Shown here piece by piece: positions 6,981 through 16,778 of a DNA stretch of 64,000 nt. The first letter of the stretch is position 1; each line of letters opens with the position of its first letter. Made by a program: the position numbers and the translations under genes. A model generated the notes under the pieces. It searched no databases, was not told the DNA's origin, and saw nothing but the letters and a program-made list of their open reading frames with translations. The DNA lies in contig CP126122.1 in assembly GCA_030123565.1 (NCBI GenBank), forward strand, positions 1,189,001-1,253,000, in the 5' to 3' direction. Source of the DNA: Nitrospira sp. (GTDB lineage Bacteria > Nitrospirota > Nitrospiria > Nitrospirales > Nitrospiraceae).

Positions 6981-9527
6981 GTGAGTATAGACAGGGCTGA
7001 CGACAACCCCCTCTCCAGGCATGCACAGAGGGAGGTCGAAGGATTCGAGTGCCTGGCTGAGTTGGCCTTGGATCTGCGTTCGTGCTGGAACCATGGCGCC
7101 GATGACGTATGGCGGCAGCTGGATCCCATGTTGTGGGAATGTACACACAACCCCTGGGTCGTCCTGCAAGCGGTGTCCCGAGACCGGTTGCGGCGGATGT
7201 CGGCCGATCCCGCCTTCCGCAAGCAGGTCGAGACGCTCGTGCAAGCGAGGCGACACGCGGCGAACGCTTCTGCGTGGTTTCAGGCCGCCCACCCACAATC
7301 GCCTCTGACCTGCGTGGCCTATTTCAGCATGGAATTCATGTTGAGCGAAGCGTTACCCATTTATTCTGGCGGACTGGGCAATGTGGCTGGTGATCAGCTC
7401 AAAGCCGCCAGCGATCTGGGCGTGCCCGTGGTCGGCGTGGGGCTGCTCTACCAGCAAGGCTATTTTCGGCAGATGATCGATAAGGACGGCGCGCAACAGG
7501 CGCTCTTTCCTTACAACGATCCCGGGCAATTGCCGATCTCGCCGTTGCGCCAGGCGAACGGCGAGTGGTTGCGATTGGAGATCGCGCTGCCCGGTTACTC
7601 GATTTGGCTGCGCGCCTGGGAGGTCCAGGTCGGTCGAGTACGGCTGTATCTGCTGGACAGCAATGATGCGGCGAATTTCCCGGCTCACCGAGGCATTACC
7701 AGCGAGCTGTACGGAGGCGGGCCGGAGTTGCGGCTGAAACAAGAATTGCTGCTCGGCCTCGGGGGCTGGCGGCTGCTGGAGGCACTGAATCTCCGACCGG
7801 AAGTCTGCCATCTGAATGAGGGTCATGCCGCCTTTGCCATATTGGAACGCGCCCGCAGTTTCATGGAGGCCTCCGGGCACCCCTTCGACGTCGCATTGGC
7901 CGCCACGCGAGCAGGGAACCTCTTCACCACGCATACGGCGGTGGCCGCCGGTTTTGATCGGTTCGCTCCGGCGCTCATCGAGCAATACCTCGGTCGGTAT
8001 GCCAAGAACCAGCTCGCCATTCCCCTGCGCGACTTGCTGGCACTGGGCCGCCAGAATCCGAACGACGCGTCGGAACCATTCAACATGGCCTATTTGGCGA
8101 TCCGAGGGAGCGGGGCGGTCAATGGTGTGAGTCGTGTGCATGGACAGGTGAGCCGCCGTCTCTTTCGCGCTCTTTTTCGCCGCTGGCCGGAAGCCGCCGT
8201 GCCTGTCCGGCATGTGACCAACGGAGTCCATATGCCGAGCTGGGACTCTGCAGCAGCCGACGCACTGTGGACGGAATTCTGCGGAAAGAACCGCTGGCTG
8301 GGCACGATGGAATGTCTGGAGGCGGCGATTCGCGGAATCCCGGAGGCTCGACTGTGGCAATTCCGCAATGCCGCCCGCAATGCCCTCATCAGCTATGCCC
8401 GCGAACGATTGTCTCGCCAATTGGCGGCCTCCGGGGCGTCGCCTGCGGACTTGGAGAGGGTTAGGCAGATGTTTGATCCCGACGCGTTGACGCTGGGTTT
8501 TGCTCGTCGCTTCGCCACCTATAAGCGTCCCAATCTGTTGCTGCACCAGCCGGAGCGGCTCCATCGTTTGTTGACAGATTCCCAGCGCCCGGTACAGCTC
8601 ATCATGGCTGGCAAGGCCCACCCCGCAGACCAGGCCGGGCAGGCCTTGATTCAAGAATGGATCCAGTTTATCCGGCGGCCCGAGACGCGTCCCCATGTGA
8701 TCTACCTCAGTGACTACGACATGGTGCTGGCCGAACAGCTGGTGCAGGGGGTGGATGTCTGGATCAACACGCCACGGCGACCGTGGGAGGCCAGCGGCAC
8801 AAGCGGCATGAAAGTGTTGGTCAATGGCGGTCTCAATCTGTCGGAGTTGGATGGGTGGTGGGCCGAAGCCTATCACCCCGATGTGGGGTGGGCATTAGGC
8901 GATGGCCGGGACCATGGGGACGATCTCGCATGGGACGCGATCGAAGCCGATGCCCTCTACGACCTGCTCGAACGCGAGGTGATCCCGGAATTTTATCGCC
9001 GCGACGAGCACGGCGTTCCCACCGGTTGGGTCAACCGAATACGGGAGAGCATGGCACGGTTGACACCCAGGTTTTCGACGAACCGTGTCGTGCGGGAATA
9101 TACCGAGCAACATTACCTTCCGGCTGCAGCCGCCTACCGTGAGCGCACGGCCGAGAAGGGGGGCGTGGGCAAGCGCCTTGCCGAGTGGAAGCAGATCTTG
9201 AACGAGAAATGGCTCGGGCTGCGCTTCGGCGACGTGAAGGTACAGACCACTGTCGCACAGCATATCTTTGAGGCAGAAGTGTATTTCAATAACCTCGATC
9301 CGGACGCCGTGCGGGTTGAGTTGTATGCCGATGGGATCAACGGCAGCAGTCCGATCCGGGAGGAGATGACGCGTGTTCGCCGACTGGCCAGCGAATCAGG
9401 GGGGGCGATCTATCGCGCATCGGTCTCGGCAGCCCGTTTCGCAACGGACTATACGGTGCGCGTCATCCCGTACCATGCCGGTGTGGCGGTGCCCCTCGAA
9501 GTCGATCTCATTCTCTGGCAGCGGTGA
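6981..9527 (+). CDS. glgP: Glycogen/alpha-glucan phosphorylase
   Basis: The protein has 848 residues and starts at GTG 6981 with AAGGAG 6-11 bases upstream. It is of the bacterial/archaeal alpha-glucan phosphorylase type (glycosyltransferase family 35), with an N-terminal DUF3417-like region. Visible landmarks are YFSMEFMLSEALPIYSGGLG near residue 115, CHLNEGHAAFA near 277, GFARRFATYKR near 510 and the PLP-lysine region EASGTSGMKVLVNGG near 605. It releases glucose-1-phosphate from alpha-1,4-glucan using phosphate. Its stop overlaps an in-frame GTG of the debranching gene by four bases, so the pair is translationally close and acts in one pathway. The last 130 residues are a beta-rich extension commonly seen in this subgroup. 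Confidence 0.94.
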   Translation: MSIDRADDNPLSRHAQREVEGFECLAELALDLRSCWNHGADDVWRQLDPMLWECTHNPWVVLQAVSRDRLRRMSADPAFRKQVETLVQARRHAANASAWFQAAHPQSPLTCVAYFSMEFMLSEALPIYSGGLGNVAGDQLKAASDLGVPVVGVGLLYQQGYFRQMIDKDGAQQALFPYNDPGQLPISPLRQANGEWLRLEIALPGYSIWLRAWEVQVGRVRLYLLDSNDAANFPAHRGITSELYGGGPELRLKQELLLGLGGWRLLEALNLRPEVCHLNEGHAAFAILERARSFMEASGHPFDVALAATRAGNLFTTHTAVAAGFDRFAPALIEQYLGRYAKNQLAIPLRDLLALGRQNPNDASEPFNMAYLAIRGSGAVNGVSRVHGQVSRRLFRALFRRWPEAAVPVRHVTNGVHMPSWDSAAADALWTEFCGKNRWLGTMECLEAAIRGIPEARLWQFRNAARNALISYARERLSRQLAASGASPADLERVRQMFDPDALTLGFARRFATYKRPNLLLHQPERLHRLLTDSQRPVQLIMAGKAHPADQAGQALIQEWIQFIRRPETRPHVIYLSDYDMVLAEQLVQGVDVWINTPRRPWEASGTSGMKVLVNGGLNLSELDGWWAEAYHPDVGWALGDGRDHGDDLAWDAIEADALYDLLEREVIPEFYRRDEHGVPTGWVNRIRESMARLTPRFSTNRVVREYTEQHYLPAAAAYRERTAEKGGVGKRLAEWKQILNEKWLGLRFGDVKVQTTVAQHIFEAEVYFNNLDPDAVRVELYADGINGSSPIREEMTRVRRLASESGGAIYRASVSAARFATDYTVRVIPYHAGVAVPLEVDLILWQR

Positions 9528-9658
9528 ATCCAGCTCGAGCGGGAGAAGGACGACAAAAGATCACCTGTGAAGGAGTCAGCAAAGTTGAACGACCTGCGGC
9601 CACCGAGGGATCGACGCGGTCCGGATCAGGCTTGGCCGCTATACAGTCGCACGTAGCC

Positions 9659-11854
9659 ATGAGTGAGACGACGCCTGAACGCCCTCTGCGTGAGTATGCG
9701 ACAGAGGTCTGCGAGCGCACCGGTGTTCGGGTGGGTGTGCCGTTGCCTCTAGGAACCTATGCACGCGGCGACGGAGTGAACTTTGCGTTCTTCAGTCGAC
9801 ATGCCAGCCGCGTCCGACTGGAGTTGTTTGATCACCCCGAAGACGCTACGGCCGCCAGGCTGATCGAGCTGGATCCTGCGCGCAACCGCACCGGTGACGT
9901 GTGGCACGTCTGGATTGAGGGAATTTGCGCCGGTCAACTCTATGCCTACCGGGTGGACGGTCCGTATCAGCCCAAGGACGGCCACCGGTTCAATTTCAAC
10001 AAACTGCTCCTGGACCCATTTGCGACGGCGATCTCGCCGTTGCTTGATTGGGATTTTGGCCCGGCCCGCGGAGATGATCCCTCGGCGCCAGAAGGAGACA
10101 TGGTCTGTTCGACAGTCGATGATGCCGGCGCCATGCCAAAATGCCTGTTCACGCAGGAGCACTTCGATTGGCAGGACGATCGGCCGCCAAGATATCCTTG
10201 GTCGAAGACGGTTATTTATGAAACCCATGTGCGTGGCTTCACCATCCATTCCAGTTCCGGTGTGGCGCATCCCGGTACGTACCGAGGCCTCATGGAAAAG
10301 ATTCCCTATTTCACAGCGCTGGGGATAACGGCGGTGGAACTGATGCCTGTGCAGGAATTCAACGAGCACCAGGTGATCGGCTTCAATCCATGCACCGGGG
10401 CGCCGCTCAGCAACTACTGGGGCTACGATCCCGTCTCCTTCTGTGCGCCGAAAGGCTCCTATAGCAGTTCGGGAGGGCTCGGTCAGCAAACGCTGGAATT
10501 TAAGGAGATGGTCCGGGCTTTCCACGAGGCGGGCATCGAGGTGATCTTGGACGTAGTGTTCAATCATACGGCTGAGAGGGACGAACGAGGGCCTACGCTT
10601 TGTTTCCGCGGAATCGATAATACGATCTACTACATGCTGGAAGACGATAGACGCTTCTACAAAAACTACACCGGTACCGGCAACACCATCAACGCCAACC
10701 ATCCCGTGGTGCGAGAGCAGATCTTGACCGCATTGCGCCATTGGGTAGTGGACATGCATGTGGATGGGTTTCGTTTCGACCTGGCCTCCGTGCTCGGTCG
10801 GGGCCGCGACGGCAGCTTGCTGGCCAATCCTCCGCTTCTCGAACGAATTGCCGAAGATCCGATCTTGCGAGACGTGAAGATCATTGCCGAGGCCTGGGAT
10901 GCCGCCGGAGCGTATGAGGTCGGGAGCTTCTCCGAACGCCGCTGGGCGGAGTGGAACGGTCGGTACCGTGATGATGTGCGACGGTTCTGGCGAGGCGATG
11001 AGGGATGCCTGGGTCTCTTCGCCCAACGTCTCTGCGGGAGTGCCGACGTCTATGCCGCATCCGGCAAAGGCCCCGAATGCAGCATCAATTTCATCACCTG
11101 TCACGATGGCTTTACGCTGAACGACCTCGTCAGCTATCGGCAGAAGCACAATGAGGCCAACGGGCAGAATAATCACGATGGGACGAACGAGAATTTCAGC
11201 GAGAATTACGGCGCGGAGGGTGAGACAGCGGATGGCCGAATCGAGTCCATCAGGAAATGCCAGGTCAAGAACTTTTTGTTGACGCTCTTCATCTCGCGCG
11301 GCGTGCCGATGTTGTCGGGCGGGGATGAATTTCGGCGTACGCAACGGGGCAACAATAATGCCTACTGCCAAGACAACGAGACCAACTGGTACGAGTGGGC
11401 ACACCTGGAACAACACCGCGAGATATACCGCTTCACCCGTGGCCTGATCGCCTTTCGTCGCGCACATCCGGTGCTGAGTGCCGAGCACTTTTATACGGAT
11501 GCCGAGATCCACTGGTTCAGCCCGCACGGGGATTTGCCCAGCTGGACTGACCCGAAAGAACAGCGGTTTGCCTGCCTCGTTCACGAAAGCGAAAACAAGG
11601 CTCTATACCTGATGTTCAATGCCGGCGCTGAGGCGGCAGCGTTTCATGTGCCGCCCATGTCAAATGGTGCCCGGTGGCACCTCGCAGTCGATACGAGCCA
11701 CGAAGCGCCGCACGACGTCTTTCACGCAGGCGACGAGCCGCTGCTGGACCAGTCTCAGGCCTATCAGCTAGGCCCGCGCTCCAGCGCCATTCTCGTGGGA
11801 CGTCCGCCTACAGCTCATGGCAGAGAACTTGAGAAGGCAGAGTCTCAAGGATGA
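9659..11854 (+). CDS. glgX: Glycogen debranching enzyme (isoamylase-type)
   Basis: The protein has 731 residues from ATG 9659. A GTG at 9524 overlapping the glgP stop would add 45 poorly conserved residues, so the exact start is uncertain. An N-terminal carbohydrate-binding (CBM48) domain (VPLPLGTYARGDGVNFAFFS) precedes a GH13 barrel. The catalytic-barrel motifs are DVVFNHTAE, GFRFDLASVLGR with the nucleophile aspartate, IIAEAWDAAG with the acid/base glutamate, and ITCHDGFTLNDL. It hydrolyses alpha-1,6 branch points of glycogen left by the phosphorylase. With glgP just upstream and glgC at 23-24 kb, the window carries parts of both breakdown and synthesis of glycogen. Confidence 0.93.
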   Translation: MSETTPERPLREYATEVCERTGVRVGVPLPLGTYARGDGVNFAFFSRHASRVRLELFDHPEDATAARLIELDPARNRTGDVWHVWIEGICAGQLYAYRVDGPYQPKDGHRFNFNKLLLDPFATAISPLLDWDFGPARGDDPSAPEGDMVCSTVDDAGAMPKCLFTQEHFDWQDDRPPRYPWSKTVIYETHVRGFTIHSSSGVAHPGTYRGLMEKIPYFTALGITAVELMPVQEFNEHQVIGFNPCTGAPLSNYWGYDPVSFCAPKGSYSSSGGLGQQTLEFKEMVRAFHEAGIEVILDVVFNHTAERDERGPTLCFRGIDNTIYYMLEDDRRFYKNYTGTGNTINANHPVVREQILTALRHWVVDMHVDGFRFDLASVLGRGRDGSLLANPPLLERIAEDPILRDVKIIAEAWDAAGAYEVGSFSERRWAEWNGRYRDDVRRFWRGDEGCLGLFAQRLCGSADVYAASGKGPECSINFITCHDGFTLNDLVSYRQKHNEANGQNNHDGTNENFSENYGAEGETADGRIESIRKCQVKNFLLTLFISRGVPMLSGGDEFRRTQRGNNNAYCQDNETNWYEWAHLEQHREIYRFTRGLIAFRRAHPVLSAEHFYTDAEIHWFSPHGDLPSWTDPKEQRFACLVHESENKALYLMFNAGAEAAAFHVPPMSNGARWHLAVDTSHEAPHDVFHAGDEPLLDQSQAYQLGPRSSAILVGRPPTAHGRELEKAESQG

Positions 11855-11950
11855 GGATTCTTCATGATTACCGGCAGCATGGAGAGGTGGATCAAACGGT
11901 GGTATTTCCGTGGGCTGGGGTGAGACCTGGACCTCACTTGTGTCATAGCT

Positions 11951-12983
11951 TGTCAAGCAGTGGCCCCCGTGTGCGTGCATGGTGCGGGTGGTGATGGTGG
12001 TGCCGGTGGCGAGAGCAATGTCGCCAATTTCTCGGCAGGTGTGAGGCCGTGGAGGGCCATGGAAAATCGGTCGTGGTTGTACCGATGCTCCCAGGCGCGC
12101 AGCGCCTGAGCCGCGGATGTGAACTCGTCAAACGTCGAGCGACTCCAAAATTCTTCCTCGTCGATGCGATGACTGCGCTCCACCTTCCCATTCTGTTCGG
12201 GCCGGCGCGGCTTGATATACCGCAGGCGGATGCCGGCTTCTTGCACGGCCAGAGCAAAGGCCAGCGGGAATTCGGTCCCGTTGTCGACCTGACCTTTCCG
12301 AATGGGGAACGGCAGGGTTTGTCGTACGGTGGCCAAGAAGTCGAGACTGGTGCCGTGATACTTGCGCGGATACAGGCGCAAGACGCGATACCGCGTGCAG
12401 TCATCGAGGGCCGTGTATTGAAAACATTTCTGGCCGGCGACCTTCACTTCCTTGACATCGACCTGCACACACTCGCCGGGGTGCTCTTTCCTGAAGAGGA
12501 TCGGGTGGCGGGAGCGCCGCGGCTCGGTCCGCCGAACCGGGGGATAGCCGAGGTCCCGGCAAATCCGGCGGATCGTCGCGGTCGCTACCCGAATGCGATG
12601 CACCCGATCAAGCCAGATGCGCGTCCGCATCGCCCCAAACTGCAAGATCGCGGCGGGCTTGCGTGATGCGTCGTACGGTCTCTTCGGAAAGCCGCCGGCG
12701 GCGCTTCAGCGGATGGCGCGGCACCAATCCGGCGGGCCCACTGGCCACCCAACGGCGGTGCCAGGTCCGGACGGTCTTGCGGTCCAGTCCGAATCGCCGG
12801 GCGGCGCCTTTGAAGCCCCATGCTCCTCAGCAGAGCGTAAGATCGCCAGCCGGCTGTGGATGGTGTGGTGATGCCGTGTGGCAATGCGCAAGGTGCTCAG
12901 TTCCTTCGTCGTGATCAATCGCGTTCGATCCTCCCTTGTCATGGCGCGTGACTGTAGCCCATGCGGGGGGCCAACTCTCAACA
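11951..12983 (-). mobile_element. IS481-family insertion sequence, decayed
   Basis: The element is about 1033 bases long, bounded by imperfect inverted ends. The left end starts TGTCAAGCAGTGGCCCCC. The right end, read on the - strand, starts TGTTGAGAGTTGGCCCCC. The two agree at most positions, and TGT at the tips suits IS481. No clear target duplication is visible. The transposase inside is broken by two frameshifts, so the copy should be immobile. It is the first of three insertion sequences in the 12-17 kb stretch. Confidence 0.75.
11953..12942 (-). pseudogene. IS481-type transposase, two frameshifts
   Basis: Three reading frames must be joined to make one protein. The first, from about 12942 to 12815, gives the N-terminal helix-turn-helix region (ITTKELSTLRI, ILRSAEEHG). 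The second, about 12815 to 12650, gives FGLDRKTVRTWHRRW, LVPRHPLKRR and LSEETVRRITQARRDL. The third, 12645 to 11953, gives the integrase-core domain. That core has QVDVKEV, ALDDCTRYRVLRLY, VDNGTEFP and EQNGKVERSHR, which contain the DDE residues. IS481 transposases are single-frame proteins of 320-350 residues, so this copy is inactivated or carries sequencing indels. The catalytic core itself is complete. Confidence 0.85.
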
Positions 12984-12985
12984 AG

Positions 12986-13138
12986 ATATTTCACCGGCAG
13001 GATGTGCGCGGTGGCGACAACTTGAACGTGCTCCCAGCTCAGGTCTGCAGTGGGATGGCGCAGGTCGTTAGCCTTCCATTTCTGAAGTTTGGAGCGCAGA
13101 TAGAGAAAGGAATTGAAGGCATCAGTAGTGGACTTCAT
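12986..13138 (-). other. Possible 5' remnant of a gene cut by the IS481-type element
   Basis: On the - strand an ATG at 13138 opens a frame reading MKSTTDAFNSFLYLRSKLQ and KANDLRHPTADLSWEHVQ. It has a protein-like residue balance up to the IS end at 12983. No matching continuation is seen on the other side of the element. It could be the start of a gene whose rest was deleted. I do not recognise the family, and chance is possible. Confidence 0.2.
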
Positions 13139-13692
13139 AGAAAACCTCCAGTGTTGGGTTGGTACGGCGCGGGCAGTCGGGGCTCGTCATGGCCGGACGA
13201 TCTGTTCGTCCGACCGATTCAGGAGGTCATCTTTGGTGGCTCTTCTCCGGCTTCGAGCCCATACCGAATCGTCAGCAATCCATGGTCAGAGCTGTGAGAC
13301 GACAGAACGGTGTGTAGAAGTCAGCACCTTGCGACGGTAAAGGCCTGAATGTGCAAGCTCGGCCAACGCGAAGAGTTGGGTGGCTCCAGACAGCTGAGAA
13401 GGAATGAGGTCCTGAGGGGAGAGGGTGAATCTACTGATGCCCGGGCACTCAGAAAAATAGTGGAAGGGACGAACGATCCAGTCATGAGTCACGTGTCTGT
13501 CGGTACACAAAATGGGAATTAGGATAGGGAGATCCTACCTGGGGAACGGGAGCGTTGCACCATTCTACAGAAGTGTCTGTAGCGCTGCCGTAAGTGGTAT
13601 GTCGGGCGGCCAGTTCCTGGGCCCGGCAGAAGGCGCCAGGGGCCAACCTGGAGGGAACAAAGCTCGCCGAAGGGAAGGTCATACCTATAAAG
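13139..13692. other. Gap between two insertion sequences, no gene seen
   Basis: These 554 bases contain only short overlapping frames on both strands without ribosome binding sites or recognisable motifs. I see no RNA gene. It is probably remnant sequence left between successive insertions. Confidence 0.5.
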
Positions 13693-15006
13693 GGCTCTTC
13701 AGGAAACCGTGTGGGTAGTTAACGTCTCTTGCGCTATGCTCGGAGCCTCACAAGGAGGAGCCGAGCCATGCGCGACTTTGAACTCTATCAGGCCGTCTTG
13801 GGGTTGCGGGCCCCCTGGACCGTCGTCAACGTGGAGCTGGATGTGAAGGGGAAACAGGTGACCGTGACCGTAGAGGCCGGACCGGGGCCCTATCCCTGTC
13901 CTGAGTGTCAGGAGCCGGTCCCGGGCTATGATCGCAAGCGCCGACGGTGGCGGCATCTGGATACCTGCCAGTTCACGACGTGGATCCAGGCGGACCTCCC
14001 CCGCGTGAGCTGTCCGACCCATGGGGTTAAGCAGATCGCGGTGCCCTGGGCGGAGCCCGGCTGTCAGTTCACTGCCTGGTTCGAGCGCCTGGCCATTGAT
14101 GTGCTCCGGGAGTGTTCGGTGACGGGGGCTGCGGGGCTGCTGCGCATCACGTGGGACGAGGCCTGGGGGATCAAGGCTCGGGCGGTCGCTCGGGGGCTGA
14201 GCCGCCGGACCCAGGACATCATGCCGCACCTCGGCGTCGATGAGAAAGCCATCGCCAAGCGGCACCGCTACCTCACGGTCGTTGCCGCCCTGGATCGCAG
14301 CCGCGTCCTCTACCTGGCGGAGGATCGCAAGCAGGAGAGTCTGGACGGATTCTGGACGATGCTGACGTCCGCTCAGCGCGAGGGGATTGAGGCGATCGCC
14401 ATGGATATGTGGAGCCCTCTGTGCAATCCACGCGGGCGCATGTGGAGGGCGCCGAGACCAAGATCGTCTTCGACAAGTTCCACGTCGTCAAGCATCTCCA
14501 CGACGCGGTCGACCACGTCCGCCGCGCCGAGCACCGAGCGTTGAAGCAGGCTGACGACGCTCGTCTCACCGGCACGAAATATCTCTGGCTCATGCGCCCC
14601 AAGGAGATGACCCCCGAGCAGCGGACCACGTTCCGCACATTGCAGTGCTCGGACCTCAAGGTGGCACGGGCCTGGACCCTCAAGGAGCGCTTCCGCCAGT
14701 TCTGGGACTACACGTACTGCGGCGCGGCCCAGAAGTTCTTCGCCCGCTGGTTCTGGCGCGCCACCCATAGCCGCCTGGTCCCGATGGCCGAGGTGGCTAA
14801 ACTGATCCAGCGCCACCTCCCCAACGTGCTCACCTATCTGCAGCATGGCATCACCAATGCGGGCCTGGAAGCCGTCAACGCGACGATCCAGTGGGTGAAG
14901 AAGACCGCCCGCGGCTTCCGGAACGTCGAGCATTTCAAGACTGCGATCTATTTCCACTGCGGAGGACTGGATCTCTATCCAACCCACACGAAAGCCTGAA
15001 GAGCCC
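13693..15006 (+). mobile_element. ISL3-family insertion sequence
   Basis: The element is 1314 bases long with perfect 12-base terminal inverted repeats: GGGCTCTTCAGG at 13693-13704 and its complement at 14995-15006. It is flanked on both sides by the direct repeat TATAAA (13687-13692 and 15007-15012). On the left the match lies within CCTATAAA, so the target duplication could be 6-8 bases, against the 8 usual for ISL3. Clean ends and a visible target repeat indicate a recent insertion. The single transposase frameshift is therefore either young or a sequencing artefact. Confidence 0.88.
13768..14999 (+). pseudogene. ISL3-type transposase interrupted by one frameshift
   Basis: The start is ATG 13768 behind AAGGAGG. 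The first frame gives the N-terminal zinc-finger region (CPECQEPVPGYDRKRRRWRH, CPTHGVKQ) and the first half of the catalytic domain (GVDEKAIAKRHRYLTVV, AIAMDMW). The second frame, one base back, resumes at about 14412 with EPSVQSTRAHV, KIVFDKFHVVKHL and the C-terminal NAGLEAVNATIQWVKK. Restoring one G after ATGTGG at 14407-14412 would rejoin the frames into about 411 residues, the normal ISL3 length. There is no obvious slippery heptamer, so programmed frameshifting is not supported. Confidence 0.88.
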
Positions 15007-15262
15007 TATAAAGAGGACAATGTCAGGTGTCTGTACTGATGTTATGCGTGCGGTTTCTGCTTTCTCGTCTCGGCAGCATGGTTAAAATAAAAATCATTCT
15101 CAAGATGACGTGCATTTTTCGTGCACCTAGGTGGATTTCAAGCCAAATTGTCGGCTCTAACAGGTAACAATCGCTAAGGTGAACAGGACCTGGAGCGGAG
15201 GCGCCATGGCCATAACTGAGCGAAAAATAGAATGAACTCAATAGTGATGCGGTCTTGCGAGA

Positions 15263-15338
15263 TGGTGCGCCCGACAGGACTTGAACCTGTAACCCCCAGA
15301 TCCGTAGTCTGGTGCTCTATCCATTGAGCTACGGGCGC
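15263..15338 (-). tRNA. tRNA-Arg (anticodon ACG)
   Basis: The - strand folds as a complete cloverleaf: acceptor GCGCCCG paired with CGGGCGC, D arm, anticodon stem CCAGA/TCTGG with loop CTACGGA (anticodon ACG), and T arm with GGTTCAAGTCC. The 3' CCA appears to be encoded at 15263-15265. It is flanked by an ISL3-type element on one side and an IS5-type element on the other, so this locus looks like an insertion hotspot. No integrase lies beside it. Confidence 0.95.
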
Positions 15339-15354
15339 GTTTCATGCGTACAGT

Positions 15355-15439
15355 GCCCGCTCGAAGAACGGTTTCTTCGAAGCGGGCTCCAGGAAGCAGC
15401 GCCCGTTATACAGGCTTGAGGGAAGATCGGTCAAGCCTG
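15355..15439. other. Two hairpins upstream of tRNA-Arg
   Basis: The first is GCCCGCT-CGAAGAA pairing with TTCTTCG-A-AGCGGGC (15355-15387, one bulged base). The second is CAGGCTTGA pairing with TCAAGCCTG (15411-15439) with an 11-base loop. Neither has a long T run, so they are weak terminator candidates. They lie between the tRNA 5' end and the IS5-type element and may be the original downstream region of the secreted-protein gene. Confidence 0.4.
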
Positions 15440-15461
15440 TCGGCGGTTCCCCAATTCCTAG

Positions 15462-16778
15462 CAGGCTGCGGAAAAACCCGGGTCGAATGAGACAACTGGG
15501 CCCCAACTTCGATCCTGAGCATCGGCGAAGCCCGTCTGCGCCGGGATGGTCGCCCACGGTGGAGGGCCCATGCGGGCCGATGCGAGGCCCCCAGAGCCAT
15601 GGGGACTCATGACGCAACCGCCACGAGGTTGCGGATCCGCACCAGGTTGTACGCCGCCACTACGAAGGTGAACAGCCAACCAACTCGTTGCACCCCGCGC
15701 AGTTTGACCTTCCGTAACAGGCCCACCGTCTTCAACCAGCCGAAGACCTCTTCCACGCGTTTGCGCTTCTGTTGACTGATGGTATAGCCGGGATGTCGGG
15801 TGGTTCGTCCGTCAATGGCACTCGCCCGCCGCGTCGTGTGCTGGGCGACATGGGGGGTGACCTGTCGTTTCCGCAAGGCGTCTACGAACGCGGCCGTGTC
15901 GTAATGTTTATCGCCACCCAGCGTGATCCGTCGGGTGGGAGCCTGGGCGTCCACCAAAGCGAGCGCCGCTTCCCGTTCCGCGGTCCCTGTCGCCGGGGTG
16001 ACCGTGGCGTTGACCACCAAGCCATGCCGGTTCTCCATCAAGACATGGCCCAGGAAACACCGCTTGGCTTCCTGCCCCGCCGCCTTCTTGTACAGCCGAG
16101 CCTCCGGGTCGGTCGTCGAGGCATGGGTGGCATTGGTCCGCCGCTCGCCCCGGAAGTCCACACTGGGGTTGCCCGGATCATCCGATGGCGGGACTGGCGC
16201 GGGCTCAGCCGTCTTCTTGAAACTTTTCTGCCCCGCCCAGGCCTCGATCAGTGTGCCATCGACCGTGAAATGTTCATCGGACAAGAGGCGCTGGGCCTTG
16301 GCTTGGGCCAGGACCTGCTCGAAGAACGCGGTGGCCACTTCGCCCTCCAACAAACGGTCCCGGTTCTTCGTGAAGACCGTCACGTCCCACACCGGCGCGT
16401 CCAGATCCAGACCGACAAACCAGCGGAACAGCAGGTTGTACTGCAACTCCTCCATCAACAGCCGCTCACTACGGAGGCTGTAGAGCACCTGCAGCAACAG
16501 GGCCCGCAGGAGCTTCTCCGGGGCAATCGAGGGCCGACCGGTCCGGGCATAGAGCTTCGTCAACTGAGGCGATAAGGCGGTCAGGGCCGTGTCCACGTAC
16601 TGCCGAATGGGCCGCAGCGGGTGCGTCGCCGGGACACGCTGCTCCGGCGACAGATAACTGAACATCCCGGCTTGCTGAGTATCCGAACCACGCATCATGA
16701 CCCTCCTGGAGAGATGGAAAGTAGTTTCACCTATCTACTCTAAGTAGGGGGACAGCACAAGAGTTTTTCCGCAGCCTG
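15462..16778 (-). mobile_element. IS5-family insertion sequence, intact
   Basis: The element is 1317 bases long with perfect terminal inverted repeats (CAGGCTGCGGAAAAAC at the left end, its complement at the right). A 4-base target duplication CTAG lies at 15458-15461 and 16779-16782, as expected for the IS5 group (YTAR targets). The transposase is full length, so the copy may be active. The right-hand CTAG supplies the TAG stop codon of the neighbouring repeat-protein gene. Confidence 0.9.
15607..16698 (-). CDS. IS5-family transposase
   Basis: The protein has 363 residues and fills the IS5-type element. The N-terminus (SYLSPEQRVPATHPLRPIRQ, GRPSIAPEKLLRALLLQVLY) is the DUF772-type domain common in this group. 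The DDE catalytic region follows with SDEHFTVDGTLIEAWAG and TLGGDKHYD. It ends with a basic KRKRVEEVFGWLKTVG helix that carries the glutamate. No frameshift is seen. The start ATG 16698 is followed by a second ATG; a GGAGG-like site lies a few bases before it. Confidence 0.93.
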   Translation of the reverse strand: MMRGSDTQQAGMFSYLSPEQRVPATHPLRPIRQYVDTALTALSPQLTKLYARTGRPSIAPEKLLRALLLQVLYSLRSERLLMEELQYNLLFRWFVGLDLDAPVWDVTVFTKNRDRLLEGEVATAFFEQVLAQAKAQRLLSDEHFTVDGTLIEAWAGQKSFKKTAEPAPVPPSDDPGNPSVDFRGERRTNATHASTTDPEARLYKKAAGQEAKRCFLGHVLMENRHGLVVNATVTPATGTAEREAALALVDAQAPTRRITLGGDKHYDTAAFVDALRKRQVTPHVAQHTTRRASAIDGRTTRHPGYTISQQKRKRVEEVFGWLKTVGLLRKVKLRGVQRVGWLFTFVVAAYNLVRIRNLVAVAS

